A stretch of 64,000 nucleotides of DNA from Pseudomonas sp. MF4836 (GCF_002018875.1 NZ_MVOL01000013.1:1-64000), one strand, 5' to 3'. Positions 46,581 to 55,146 are shown, counted from the stretch's first letter. Translations and numbers: made by a program. The notes: generated by a model from the sequence alone, not told the origin.

Positions 46581-46841
46581 TCAGGCGTGGCTGTTGCGGT
46601 ACTGGGCCAGGGCCGGCAGCAACTGTTGGTCGATGGCCTGGCGCACGGCCGGAAGAATGGTCGCGTTGCCGGTCAGCATCTGCTCGACCATGCCCTTGAG
46701 CGCCCGGACCCGCGCATCGCTCAAGCCGCGCACCGCGTACTCACACGCCTGGTCGGCGGTGGCGCCAGCCGGCATCTCGAAACCCAGGGCCCGGAGTTGG
46801 CCGAGCAGGTCATCCTGATCAATCAGATCCGCGTGCATCAT
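46581..46841 (-). CDS. conserved small protein of unknown function
   Basis: Protein of 86 residues, acidic N-terminus (DLIDQDDLLGQLRALGFEMP) and a helical remainder; no signal peptide, membrane segment or known motif. It starts ATGATG, so either codon may be used (46841 or 46838). Codon usage fits the neighbourhood. It stands alone between the acetyltransferase and the repeat-flanked gene. Confidence 0.6.
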   Translation of the reverse strand: MMHADLIDQDDLLGQLRALGFEMPAGATADQACEYAVRGLSDARVRALKGMVEQMLTGNATILPAVRQAIDQQLLPALAQYRNSHA

Positions 46842-46924
46842 GACTCTTATCCTTATTCAGGGAGCGGGGTGGTGGATCGATTCTGGTAGGCCGCCCGGGA
46901 GTCGGCAAGGGCAAATCGTCGCCA

Positions 46925-46961
46925 TGGCCCGTTTACCTATGAACAGGTCGTTTTCGACTAA
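46925..46961. repeat. 37-bp direct repeat, left copy
   Basis: First copy of a 37-base repeat with core TTTACCTATGAACAGGTCG; the second copy is at 47545-47581. The core includes an imperfect palindrome ACCT(N6)AGGT. The pair brackets the DUF4952-like gene. Confidence 0.8.
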
Positions 46962-47104
46962 GTGCAGTCCCCGGGCCTGATTTCCAGGGCGCCGCCTGCG
47001 TCGCAGATAACTCATCACCGGTCCTGGCGCCCAAGGTATTCTGCACCGGCGGTCGGTGTTCGACAGGGACGGCCGCTCACTTGGAAACCAAGGAGCTGTA
47101 GTCG

Positions 47105-47533
47105 ATGAAAGTGCTGTTCAGAGGGACTCTGGCCGGTGTGTTGTGGCTGTTTTCCAGCGGAGCCTGGGCTGCTCCGGAGTGTGCCGACTTTCTTCGGGCC
47201 AGCGCCGATCCACCCCAGGTCCTCGAGTTTGTCGAGTGTAAATACACGCCGCAGCAGCAAGGCGCGCCGCTGACCGCGACCTATCGCGTCGAAGGCCGGC
47301 ATGCCCAAGAGGTGGAGAGCTATTTGCGGCTCCTCTCGGGGGAGACAAATTACTTGAAGTTTGTCTGCTGTGGCTGGGAAACAACGCGTATGACCTACTA
47401 CCTGGATCGAAGAGCCGGCCGCACCTATCAACTCAGCATGGGGTCCGAAGAGACGCCCCATAACCGCCGGGAGCGGTGGCACAAGATCGGCTATTTCTAT
47501 GTGACGGTGGTGCTGTATACCGAGGACGTCTGA
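47105..47533 (+). CDS. secreted Cys-rich protein, DUF4952-like
   Basis: Protein of 142 residues with a signal peptide (cleavage near AWA-APE) and a mature region with four Cys (ECADF, ECKYT, CCGWE). The pattern C-A-D-F-L followed by LEFVECKY, T-Y-R-V-E-G, and a YLRLLSG segment resembles DUF4952, of unknown function. AGGAG is 9 bases before the ATG. It is bracketed by 37-bp direct repeats, and its sequence is less GC-rich than its neighbours, suggesting acquisition or a duplication footprint. Confidence 0.65.
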   Translation: MKVLFRGTLAGVLWLFSSGAWAAPECADFLRASADPPQVLEFVECKYTPQQQGAPLTATYRVEGRHAQEVESYLRLLSGETNYLKFVCCGWETTRMTYYLDRRAGRTYQLSMGSEETPHNRRERWHKIGYFYVTVVLYTEDV

Positions 47534-47544
47534 AGCTCGCCCAG

Positions 47545-47581
47545 TGGCCCATTTACCTATGAACAGGTCGCATTCAGCTAA
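47545..47581. repeat. 37-bp direct repeat, right copy
   Basis: Second copy of the repeat at 46925-46961, 620 bases further on, about 32 of 37 bases identical and 25 of 26 in the first part. Confidence 0.8.
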
Positions 47582-47675
47582 CCAGCGCCAGGGCCGAGCA
47601 GGCAGACTGAACCCCAGCTGATGTCACGACGGTTTGGTCACCCTCTTACTACAGCTCCTTGGCAAAGCACTCCCT

Positions 47676-47712
47676 GCCTCGATCCTGTCACGGCTTGATC
47701 GGGGCTTTTTTT
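47676..47712 (+). terminator. rho-independent terminator
   Basis: Stem GCCTCGATC / GATCGGGGC (one mismatch) with a 12-base loop and seven T, on the plus strand, 143 bases after the DUF4952-like gene and beyond the right repeat. Confidence 0.75.
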
Positions 47713-47762
47713 GTCTGCGCGAAAAGGCGCTGCTCGAGCGTCGGGCAATTCGGCGCCCGGGT

Positions 47763-48239
47763 TCATTTTTCCGCCGGCAAGGCCATGACCCGCCCCTGAT
47801 ACGCCGGGGCCGGCAGTTCCAACTGCTCGGCAGCAATGGCTTGCAGGCGTTCCAGTACAGCCTCGCTGAACGGTGTCGAGCGTGGGCCGGCTAGGTCGAC
47901 ATGCAGCAGCATCTGCTCGTTGCCGGCCAGCATCTGCGGGTCACCGACCTGATGCAGGCTGTGGTAGAGGTGCAGGCGTTTGCGGTCGTGAGCGATCAGT
48001 TGGGTGTGCACCTCGACCTGGGTGCCGAGTTTCACTTCATGCAGGTAATTCAGATGCAGCTCCAGGGTGAACAGCGAGTGGCCGCTGGCTTCGCGGTTCT
48101 CGCTGTCCAGGCCCAGGCGGTCCATCAGGGCGTCGGTGGCGTAGCTGAAAATCAGCAGGTAAAAGGCGTCGCGCAGATGGCCGTTGTAGTCGACCCACTC
48201 AGGCAGGACGGGGGTGCTGTAGGTGAGCAGTGCGGGCAT
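47763..48239 (-). CDS. cdhB: betainyl-CoA thioesterase (CdhB)
   Basis: Hotdog-fold thioesterase of 158 residues, 4-hydroxybenzoyl-CoA thioesterase type; the N-terminal VLPEWVDYNGHLRDAFYL contains the catalytic Asp (D-Y-N-G-H). In P. aeruginosa the carnitine cluster member CdhB occupies this place, and such thioesterases release glycine betaine from betainyl-CoA made by CdhC. The start at 48239 (MPALLTYSTPVLPEW) is preferred to a longer frame. Last gene of caiX-cdhC-cdhA-cdhB. Confidence 0.85.
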   Translation of the reverse strand: MPALLTYSTPVLPEWVDYNGHLRDAFYLLIFSYATDALMDRLGLDSENREASGHSLFTLELHLNYLHEVKLGTQVEVHTQLIAHDRKRLHLYHSLHQVGDPQMLAGNEQMLLHVDLAGPRSTPFSEAVLERLQAIAAEQLELPAPAYQGRVMALPAEK

Positions 48240-48299
48240 GGGCTGGGTTCCAGGGGGCGAAGAAAATCGGGCGAGGCGCAGCGGCCTCGCCACGTCGGG

Positions 48300-49265
48300 T
48301 CAGTCGCTGAAGTTCATGCCGTGCTTGGCCTTGGTGGTCTTGACCGCATCGAGTACCGCCAGCAGGCAATCATCACGATAGCGCTCCAGGGCCGAAATGC
48401 TGCGTTCGCCCAACTGCTCACTGGTGCCTTGCACCACGTCGTCAATCAACTTGTCGGTCAGTGGCGGGGCGGGCAGGTAGGTCCAGGGCAGTTGCAGCGC
48501 CGGCCCGAACTGGGCCATGAAGTGGCGCATGCCGGCATCGCCACCCGCCAGGGTATAGGTGAGGAAGGTGCCCATGAACGACCAGCGCAGGCCGGCGCCG
48601 AAGCGGATCGCGTCGTCGATTTCACCCGTGGTGGCCACGCCGTCATTGACCAGGTGCAGCGCCTCGCGCCACAGGGCTTCCAACAGGCGGTCGGCGATAA
48701 ATCCCGGGACCTCCTTGCGCACATGCAGCGGGCGCATGCCCAGGGATTCATAGACCCGCATTGCCGCCTGCACCGCCTCGGGCGCAGTGTGTTTGCCGCC
48801 CACCACTTCCACCAGCGGCAGCAGGTACACCGGGTTGAAGGGGTGGCCGACCACGCAGCGTTCCGGGTGGGTCGCGCCTTCGTAGAATTCGCTGGGCAGC
48901 AGCCCCGAGGTGCTGGAGCCGATCAGTGCATCGGGCTTGGCTGCGGCGCTGATCTGGCTATGCAGCTGCAACTTCAGCTCCAGGCGCTCCGGGGCGCTTT
49001 CCTGGATGAAGTCGGCGTCCTTCACGCACTCCTCAATGGTGGCGACAAAACGCAGGCGCTGTTGCGCGGCGCCCGGTGCCAGGCCTTGTTGCTCCAGGGC
49101 GCCCCAGGCATTGGCCACCCGTTGCCGCAGGGCTGCTTCGGCGCCGGGGGCCGGGTCCCAGGCCACCACGTCCAGGCCGTGGGCCAGGGCGCGAGCCACC
49201 CAGCCGCTGCCGATGACACCGCTGCCCAGGGCGGCGAAGGTTTTGATGTCGGTGATAAATCGCAT
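48300..49265 (-). CDS. cdhA: L-carnitine dehydrogenase
   Basis: NAD+-dependent enzyme of 321 residues of the 3-hydroxyacyl-CoA dehydrogenase fold oxidising L-carnitine to 3-dehydrocarnitine. Rossmann motif LGSGVIGSGWVARALAHGLDV; conserved SSTSGLLPSEF and GHPFNPVYLLPLVEVVGG (catalytic His). AGGA precedes the ATG. It lies 60 bases after cdhC and 60 before cdhB on the same strand. Confidence 0.94.
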   Translation of the reverse strand: MRFITDIKTFAALGSGVIGSGWVARALAHGLDVVAWDPAPGAEAALRQRVANAWGALEQQGLAPGAAQQRLRFVATIEECVKDADFIQESAPERLELKLQLHSQISAAAKPDALIGSSTSGLLPSEFYEGATHPERCVVGHPFNPVYLLPLVEVVGGKHTAPEAVQAAMRVYESLGMRPLHVRKEVPGFIADRLLEALWREALHLVNDGVATTGEIDDAIRFGAGLRWSFMGTFLTYTLAGGDAGMRHFMAQFGPALQLPWTYLPAPPLTDKLIDDVVQGTSEQLGERSISALERYRDDCLLAVLDAVKTTKAKHGMNFSD

Positions 49266-49325
49266 GGCAAATTCCTGAAAAAAGGGTGCGAGGGGCTGTG
49301 CAAGCCGGTTTTGTCGGGAGGCGGG

Positions 49326-50213
49326 TCAGCGGCGCTGGGTCAGGCCCATCTTGGCCCGCCCTTCGGCCGGGGTCAGGACCCGTGCGCCGGGGCGGCTGAG
49401 GATTTGCGTGGCGCGCTCCACCAGTTGGCCGTTGGTCGCCAGCACGCCTTTGTCCAGCCAGAGGTTGTCCTCCAGCCCGACCCGCACATTGCCGCCCAGC
49501 AACACCGCCTGCGCGGCCATTGGCATTTGCATGCGGCCGATGCCGAAACCGGCCCACACCGCATCGGCCGGCAGGTTGTCGACCATGGCCTTCATGGTGG
49601 TGGTGTCGGCCGGGGCGCCCCAGGGGATGCCCAGGCACAGCTGGAACAGCGGGTTGTCCAGCAGGCCTTCCTTGATCATCTGCTTGGCGAACCACAGGTG
49701 CCCGGTGTCGAAGATTTCCAGTTCGGCCTTCACCCCCAGTTCCTGGATGCGCCTGGCGCCGGCCCGCAGCTGCGCCGGGGTGGAAACGTAAATGGTGTCG
49801 CCGTCGCCGAAGTTCAGGGTGCCGCAGTCCAGGGTGCAGATTTCCGGCAGCAGCGCCTCGACGTGGGCCAGGCGCGTCAGTGGGCCCACCAGGTCGGTGT
49901 TAGGGCCGAACTCCATGGGGTTTTCCCCGGCGCCGATCTCCAGGTCGCCGCCCATGCCGGCGGTGAGGTTGACGATGATGTCGATGTCCGCCTCGCGAAT
50001 GCGCTCCATGACTTCGCGGTACAGCGCCACGTCACGGCTGAACTTGCCGCTCTGTGGGTCGCGCACGTGGCAATGGACCACGGTGGCGCCGGCCTTGGCC
50101 GCTTCCACCGCCGCGGCGGCGATCTGCTTGGGGGTGACCGGGACGTGGGGGCTCCTGGCGGTCGTGTCGCCAGCACCGGTGAGTGCGCAGGTGATGATGA
50201 CGTCGTGGTTCAT
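49326..50213 (-). CDS. cdhC: 3-dehydrocarnitine cleavage enzyme (BKACE, DUF849)
   Basis: Zn2+-dependent beta-keto acid cleavage enzyme of 295 residues. TIM-barrel with metal ligands His47 and His49 in VVHCHVRDPQSG; CALTGAGDT at the N-terminus and NLTAGMGGD further on. It is expected to combine 3-dehydrocarnitine with acetyl-CoA to give acetoacetate and betainyl-CoA. Second gene of the carnitine operon. Confidence 0.93.
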   Translation of the reverse strand: MNHDVIITCALTGAGDTTARSPHVPVTPKQIAAAAVEAAKAGATVVHCHVRDPQSGKFSRDVALYREVMERIREADIDIIVNLTAGMGGDLEIGAGENPMEFGPNTDLVGPLTRLAHVEALLPEICTLDCGTLNFGDGDTIYVSTPAQLRAGARRIQELGVKAELEIFDTGHLWFAKQMIKEGLLDNPLFQLCLGIPWGAPADTTTMKAMVDNLPADAVWAGFGIGRMQMPMAAQAVLLGGNVRVGLEDNLWLDKGVLATNGQLVERATQILSRPGARVLTPAEGRAKMGLTQRR

Positions 50214-50300
50214 GGTGCGGGTTCCTTGCAGGCGTGATGTGTGGGCGTGACGCTGCCGTTCGCAGCCGGGAAGCGGCTGCGAGGTGGCGGGGCATCGGGG

Positions 50301-51245
50301 TTATTGGCTGGTCAGTTGCAGGTGCTGGTCGGCGGGCTTGCCATCGAAGGTGGTGACGCCTTCAAGCCAGCGTTGCTGGTCCTGCGGATGGTCCTTGAGC
50401 CATTGCTTGGCCGACTCCAGGGCGTCCTTGTGGTCGAGCAGCGGTTGCATCATGCGGCTCTCGTCTTCGGCGCTGAAGGTCAGGTTGCTCAGCAGCCGGC
50501 TGACGTTCGGGCATTGTTCGGCGTAGTTCGGCGCGGTCACGGTCCAGACCGTGGCCATGCCTTCGTTCGGGCCCAGGGCATCGTCGCTGCCGGTGAGGTA
50601 GGTCATCTTCTGGTTGACGTTCATCGGGTGCGGCGCCCAGCCGAAGAAGACGATGGCTTCGTTGCGTTTCACCGCGCGGGTCACCGCCGACAGCATCCCG
50701 GCTTCACTGGACTCCACCAGTTGGAACTTGCCGAGGCCGAACTGATTCTTGGCAATCATGTCCTTGATCTGGGTATTGGCCCCCGAGCCGGGCTCGATGC
50801 CGTAGATCTTGCCGCCCAGCTCTTTTTCGAAACGGGCGATGTCGGCGAAGGTTTTCAGCCCCTTGTCCGCCAGGTAAGTGGGCACCGCCAGGGTCGCGCG
50901 GGCGTCCTTGAGGCTGGGTTCGGCCAGGACCTTGACCTGCTTGGCCTCGACGAAGGGGGCGATGGTCTGGGTCATCAGCGGGTTCCAGTAGCCGAGGAAC
51001 AGATCCAGGCGCTGGTCGCGGATGCCGGCGAAGATGATTTGCTGGGACGCGCTGGTCTGTTTGGTCTTGTAGCCGAGGCCGTCGAGCAGCACTTGGGTCA
51101 TGGCGCTGGTGGCGATGACGTCGGTCCAGTTGACCACGCCCAGGCGCACGTTTTGGCAACTGGCGGCGTCCGCGGCAATGGCGCCGGAACTCAGGAAAGC
51201 GGTACCGCTGAGTGCAAGAACACAGCTGCTGATCAGTCGTTTCAT
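50301..51245 (-). CDS. caiX: carnitine-binding periplasmic protein
   Basis: OpuAC-type solute-binding protein of 314 residues, paralogous to ChoX in this window (shared IYGIEPG, SSEAGMLS and W.PHPMN stretches). Signal peptide cleaved near AIA-ADA. In P. aeruginosa CaiX delivers carnitine to a shared core ABC transporter (CbcWV), which fits the absence of its own permease and ATPase. GAGGGAAC precedes the ATG. It is the first gene of the carnitine operon. Confidence 0.92.
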   Translation of the reverse strand: MKRLISSCVLALSGTAFLSSGAIAADAASCQNVRLGVVNWTDVIATSAMTQVLLDGLGYKTKQTSASQQIIFAGIRDQRLDLFLGYWNPLMTQTIAPFVEAKQVKVLAEPSLKDARATLAVPTYLADKGLKTFADIARFEKELGGKIYGIEPGSGANTQIKDMIAKNQFGLGKFQLVESSEAGMLSAVTRAVKRNEAIVFFGWAPHPMNVNQKMTYLTGSDDALGPNEGMATVWTVTAPNYAEQCPNVSRLLSNLTFSAEDESRMMQPLLDHKDALESAKQWLKDHPQDQQRWLEGVTTFDGKPADQHLQLTSQ

Positions 51246-51334
51246 GGAGGTTCCCTCGGCAGGTCGTTATTGTGGGTTCCGGGGTCTTTGTGCGCCGGTA
51301 ATGCCAAGGTACGCAGCTGCTGCCCAGGGAAAGC

Positions 51335-51376
51335 GCACAGCGGCGACCCGCTCTTGCACTGCAGCGACCTGGACCC
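51335..51376. promoter_or_regulatory. two 21-bp-spaced GCAC-N4-GCGACC half-sites at caiX/cdhR
   Basis: GCAC..GC.GCGACC recurs at 51335 and 51356, exactly 21 bases apart, in the 195-base gap between caiX and cdhR. The GCGACC element also occurs (minus strand) in the choX tandem repeat. It is a likely CdhR and/or GbdR binding site. Confidence 0.55.
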
Positions 51377-51440
51377 TTGTCGGGGGCCGGCAATTGGCGT
51401 ATCACAGGCCCCCACGCCACCCGTCTTGCGAGTGCGTTTC

Positions 51441-52388
51441 ATGCCCCAGGAGTTTTACTTTCTGCTGATGCCGGGCTTCTCCGCTATTGGCTTTATTTCC
51501 GCCATCGAGCCGCTGCGGGTGGCCAACCGCTTTCGCGGCGAGCTGTATCGCTGGCACGTGCTGAGCGCAGACGGCGGGGCGGTGCTGGCCAGCAATGGCA
51601 TGTCGGTCAATGCCGATGCGGCGCTGGAACCCTTGAAAAAGGGCGCAACGCTGTGGGTGGTGGCCGGTTTCGAGCCGTTGAAGTCGCTGACCGCGCCTCT
51701 GGTGCACTGGTTGCGCCGTCTCGACCTGGAAGGCGTGACGTTGGGCGGGATCGATACCGGCAGCGTGGTCCTGGCCGAAGCCGGCCTGCTGGAAGGCCAT
51801 CGCCTGACCCTGCATTGGGAAGCCATCGAGGCGTTCAAGGAGTCTTATCCACAGCTGTGGGTGACCCAGGAGCTGTTCGAAATCGACCGACGGCGCATCA
51901 CCTCGGCGGGCGGCACCGCGTCCATCGACATGATGCTCGACCTGATTGGCCAGGCCCATGGCGCGCCGCTGGCGGTCCAGGTCAGTGAGCAGTTCGTGCT
52001 TGGCCGCATCCGCCCGCGCCAGGATCACCAGCGCATGGAGGTCGCCAGCCGCTACGGCATCAGCAATCGGAAGCTGGTGCAGGTGATTGGCGAAATGGAG
52101 CAACACAGCGAACCGCCGCTGAGCACCCTGGCCCTGGCTGAATCAATCAACGTCACCCGCAGGCAACTGGAGCGCCTGTTTCGCCTGCATCTCAACGACA
52201 CACCGAGCAACTTCTACCTCGGCCTGCGCCTGGATAAGGCGCGGCAACTGCTGCGCCAGACCGATCTCAGCGTGCTGGAAGTCAGCATCGCCTGCGGTTT
52301 TGAATCCCCGTCCTACTTCACCCGCAGTTACCGCGCCAGGTTTGCCAAGTGCCCGCGCGAGGATCGGCGACAACACCAGAGCGCATAA
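51441..52388 (+). CDS. cdhR: AraC-family carnitine regulator CdhR
   Basis: Regulator of 315 residues with the same design as GbdR: N-terminal GATase1-like ligand domain (FLLMPGFSAIGFISAIEPLR) and C-terminal AraC domain (ALAESINVTRRQLERLF; LEVSIACGFESPSYFTRSYR). In Pseudomonas, CdhR activates carnitine catabolism in response to carnitine. It is divergent from caiX. ATG at 51441 has no clear ribosome-binding site; an in-frame GTG (51432) or TTG (51426) just upstream is possible. Confidence 0.92.
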   Translation: MPQEFYFLLMPGFSAIGFISAIEPLRVANRFRGELYRWHVLSADGGAVLASNGMSVNADAALEPLKKGATLWVVAGFEPLKSLTAPLVHWLRRLDLEGVTLGGIDTGSVVLAEAGLLEGHRLTLHWEAIEAFKESYPQLWVTQELFEIDRRRITSAGGTASIDMMLDLIGQAHGAPLAVQVSEQFVLGRIRPRQDHQRMEVASRYGISNRKLVQVIGEMEQHSEPPLSTLALAESINVTRRQLERLFRLHLNDTPSNFYLGLRLDKARQLLRQTDLSVLEVSIACGFESPSYFTRSYRARFAKCPREDRRQHQSA

Positions 52389-52406
52389 CGCCAACACGCC
52401 AAACCT

Positions 52407-52823
52407 TTATTTTTTCAGGAGGGCCGAGCAGGCGGCTTTGTAGGCTTCGTGCTGGTATTTGTTGAGGGTGCCTGGCAGCTCGAAGCTGTGCTTCTTGTTC
52501 TGCGCGTTGATGGTCTGCGGCGAGAGCAGGGTCACGTCGCAGTTTTCCAGCAGCTGAAACACGCCTTCGATCTTGAAGGTGGTCGGGCCGCCGGCGAATT
52601 CGCCTTTTTTGCTGCGCTTCTTGATGGCGATGCGGCTGATGCCGTTGTCACGGACAAAGGCCGCCACCTGGGCAGCAAAGGCTTTGACGTTGGCCGCTTC
52701 ATCGTCGTCTTCGAGGGCGATTTTCTTGGTGGCGATGGCCACGTGCTGCAGGGCGTCGCCCTGCAGGGAGGCGATGGCGAAGATGGCTTCGCTGCCTTTG
52801 ATTTCGATGCCACAGATGCTCAT
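52407..52823 (-). CDS. DUF3010 family protein
   Basis: Protein of 138 residues, cytoplasmic, with the DUF3010 pattern (MSICGIEIKGSEAIFAIASL at the start; IKKRSKKGEFAGGPTTFKIEG; LNKYQHEAYKAA). The N-terminus resembles the first strands of an actin/RNase H-like fold, but no function is established. AAAGGAA precedes the ATG. Confidence 0.85.
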   Translation of the reverse strand: MSICGIEIKGSEAIFAIASLQGDALQHVAIATKKIALEDDDEAANVKAFAAQVAAFVRDNGISRIAIKKRSKKGEFAGGPTTFKIEGVFQLLENCDVTLLSPQTINAQNKKHSFELPGTLNKYQHEAYKAACSALLKK

Positions 52824-52856
52824 GAGCGTTCCTTTGATCCGGTAATGGCGTGCAGC

Positions 52857-53183
52857 TTACAGCTCCAGCTGGTCGGCGCGAATGCCAAAGGCCCGGGCAA
52901 TTTTCTCGCGGGTGGCGCGGCGCGGCTTGGCGACGCTTTCCTGCTGGGCGAAGGCCGGCTGGGAAATGCCCAGGCGCTGGGCGACTTCATCCTGGGTCAG
53001 GTGCAGGTGTTCGCGCCAGGCACGGATCGGCGTGGCGCCGTCGACGATACGGCTGACCACATCATGGGGAATCGGCTCGGCGCTGTTGTACCGGGCCAGG
53101 TACTGGGCATAGGGAATGACCACGAACGCCGGCTTGCCGTCCGTGTCGTTGATGATCTGAATATCAGTAGGTGCGTTCGTCAC
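52857..53183 (-). CDS. XRE-family antitoxin / HTH regulator
   Basis: Protein of 108 residues: an N-terminal segment resembling antitoxin dimerisation parts (GKPAFVVIPYAQYLARY) and a C-terminal XRE helix-turn-helix (LHLTQDEVAQRLGISQPAFAQQE). It overlaps the preceding toxin gene by 20 bases, the toxin-first order of HigBA-type systems. It probably binds the AT-rich inverted repeats upstream of the pair. It looks intact although the toxin is interrupted. Confidence 0.87.
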   Translation of the reverse strand: MTNAPTDIQIINDTDGKPAFVVIPYAQYLARYNSAEPIPHDVVSRIVDGATPIRAWREHLHLTQDEVAQRLGISQPAFAQQESVAKPRRATREKIARAFGIRADQLEL

Positions 53184-53418
53184 GTCTTTTGACCTCTTGG
53201 ATACTGATCACGTGAATCGCGCCGTCCCAATCGAACAACACTCGGTAATGACCGACGCGCAGTCGATAGGCGTAGCCGTGACCGGTCAATGCCCTGACCT
53301 GAGCCACATCGGGCATGTCGGCCAACAGGCTGAGGGCATCGCGGACTTGAACCTGATGTTCGCGTTGCAGCCTGAGCAGCTGCTTCACGGCCTAGCGGGT
53401 CCACTGGATACTGTTCAT
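53164..53418 (-). pseudogene. RelE/ParE-family toxin with premature stop
   Basis: From ATG 53418 the frame reads M-N-S-I-Q-W-T-R then TAG (53394-53392), then A-V-K-Q-L-L-R and an otherwise intact RelE/ParE-type toxin to 53164 (YRLRVGHYRVLFDWDG, IQEVKRRDERTY). Residue 9 is usually Lys/Arg-like in this family and AAG to TAG is one base change. A shortened product could start at GTG 53388 but would lack the first strand and has no proper ribosome-binding site. So the toxin is probably inactive. Confidence 0.7.
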
Positions 53419-53429
53419 GGTAAAAATAA

Positions 53430-53467
53430 GCTTTTTATAAGGTAACTCAATATTTGCTTATAAAAGC
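53430..53467. promoter_or_regulatory. AT-rich inverted repeats upstream of the toxin-antitoxin pair
   Basis: GCTTTTTATAAG (53430-53441) and GCTTATAAAAGC (53456-53467) are near inverse copies just before the toxin start; probable autoregulatory operator and promoter of the pair. Confidence 0.6.
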
Positions 53468-53529
53468 TGTGTCGCCAAGCCTTGAACCTTCACTGAATGT
53501 TGCCGCCCGCAGGGCTTTGTCGTCGCGGT

Positions 53530-53931
53530 TCACTCCTGGGCAATCGACTCCAGAAACTCCGACCGTTCATCGCTCATGCGCGCCATGCAGTCGTTCTGGG
53601 CAATGGTGTAGGCCTTGCTGCCCGGCTTGGCGGGGAAGCTTTCCACGGCGCAATCGGCTTCGCGCTGTTTTTGCCACAGTTGCTGGGCGTTGTTGAGCTT
53701 GCCGGTGATGTCGGCGAGCTTGGCCTTGTCGCTGCCGTACAGGTTGGCGAAGCGTTCCAGCAGGCCCTGGACGTTGTCCTTGAGCAGCTGTTCGGCGGTG
53801 GTGCGGTTGTAGGTCGCGCATTCCAGGGTCTGCACGTCGTTTTCGACGGCATCGCAGGGCGAGTTGTCAGCTTCTTCAGCCGCCTGTACGCCGGTCGCCA
53901 TCAGTGCCAAAGCGAGGAAGATCGATTTCAT
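53530..53931 (-). CDS. LprI-like (DUF1311) periplasmic protein
   Basis: Protein of 133 residues with a signal peptide (VQA-AEE) and the DUF1311/LprI pattern: C..V..D..TLECATY, helical middle, then LWQKQREADCAVE and NDCMARMSDERSEFL, with paired Cys. LprI in mycobacteria inhibits lysozyme, but most members are uncharacterised. The start at 53931 gives the signal peptide; the very long upstream extension of this frame is antisense to the dipeptidase gene and not real. Confidence 0.82.
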   Translation of the reverse strand: MKSIFLALALMATGVQAAEEADNSPCDAVENDVQTLECATYNRTTAEQLLKDNVQGLLERFANLYGSDKAKLADITGKLNNAQQLWQKQREADCAVESFPAKPGSKAYTIAQNDCMARMSDERSEFLESIAQE

Positions 53932-54168
53932 TGCGTCGCCGCCCCTAAATCCAGTGAAGCATCCAGTAAAGCGGCGGATTCTGGCGCAAGCGCCGGGCAA
54001 AGAACAGATGACGCCGATGCCCGGCTGCCGACCCTTTGTCGCGCCTTGACGCTTTCGGCAATTCCCCTGTCGCTTTTGCATCCGGCTCCCTTGCCCACGC
54101 GGCATATGCTGGCCCCAAAGCGCCGGCAGACGATTCGGCGCATGAATCGCCAATAAGGGGACAGCCTG

Positions 54169-55146
54169 ATGAGCCCAGCCGAACTGCACGCCGACAGCAT
54201 CGTTATCGACGGGCTGATCATTGCCAAGTGGAACCGCGAGCTGTTTGAGGACATGCGCAAGGGCGGCCTGACCGCAGCCAACTGCACTGTGTCGGTGTGG
54301 GAAGGGTTCCAGGCCACCATCGACAGCATCTGCAAAAGCCAGAAGCTGATGCGCGAAAACAGTGACCTGGTGATGCCGGTCCGCAGCACCGCCGATATCC
54401 GCAAGGCCAAGGAGCAGGGCAAGACCGGCATCCTCTTCGGTTTCCAGAATGCCCATGCCTATGAAGACCAGATCGGCTATGTCGAGGTGTTCAAGCAGCT
54501 GGGCGTGGGCATTGTGCAGATGTGCTACAACACCCAGAACCTGGTGGGCACCGGCTGTTATGAGCGTGATGGCGGGCTCTCGGGTTTCGGTCGCGAAATC
54601 GTGGCCGAGATGAATCGCGTCGGGGTCATGTGCGACCTGTCCCACGTCGGTTCCAAGACGTCCGAGGAAGTCATCCTCGAATCGAAGAAACCCGTCTGCT
54701 ACTCCCACTGCCTGCCGTCGGGCCTCAAGGAACACCCGCGCAACAAGTCCGATGCGGAGCTGAAGTTCATCGCCGATCACGGTGGTTTCGTCGGCGTGAC
54801 CATGTTTGCACCGTTCCTGGCCAAGGGCATCGACTCGACCATCGACGACTACGCCGAAGCCATCGAATACACCATGAATCTGGTGGGCGAAGACGCCATC
54901 GGCATCGGCACCGACTTCACCCAGGGCCATGGCCAGGACTTCTTCGAGTACCTGACCCACGACAAGGGCTACGCCCGCCGCCTGACCAGCTTCGGCAAGA
55001 TCATCAACCCCCTGGGGATCCGCACCGTGGGCGAGTTTCCCAACCTCACCGAGACCCTGCTCAAGCGCGGCCACCCCGAGCGTGTGGTGCGCAAGATCAT
55101 GGGCGAGAACTGGGTCAATGTCCTGAAGGACGTCTGGGGCGAATGA
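54169..55146 (+). CDS. membrane dipeptidase family (M19) protein
   Basis: Renal-dipeptidase-like metal hydrolase of 325 residues. The family usually has an HxD metal motif; here the N-terminus reads ADSIVIDGLIIAKWN, while later metal-site segments such as CDLSHVG and CYSHCLP are present. The orthologue (PA5396) begins the dimethylglycine gene cluster of P. aeruginosa; its substrate is unknown. No signal peptide, so it acts in the cytoplasm. AAGGGGA precedes the ATG. Confidence 0.87.
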   Translation: MSPAELHADSIVIDGLIIAKWNRELFEDMRKGGLTAANCTVSVWEGFQATIDSICKSQKLMRENSDLVMPVRSTADIRKAKEQGKTGILFGFQNAHAYEDQIGYVEVFKQLGVGIVQMCYNTQNLVGTGCYERDGGLSGFGREIVAEMNRVGVMCDLSHVGSKTSEEVILESKKPVCYSHCLPSGLKEHPRNKSDAELKFIADHGGFVGVTMFAPFLAKGIDSTIDDYAEAIEYTMNLVGEDAIGIGTDFTQGHGQDFFEYLTHDKGYARRLTSFGKIINPLGIRTVGEFPNLTETLLKRGHPERVVRKIMGENWVNVLKDVWGE

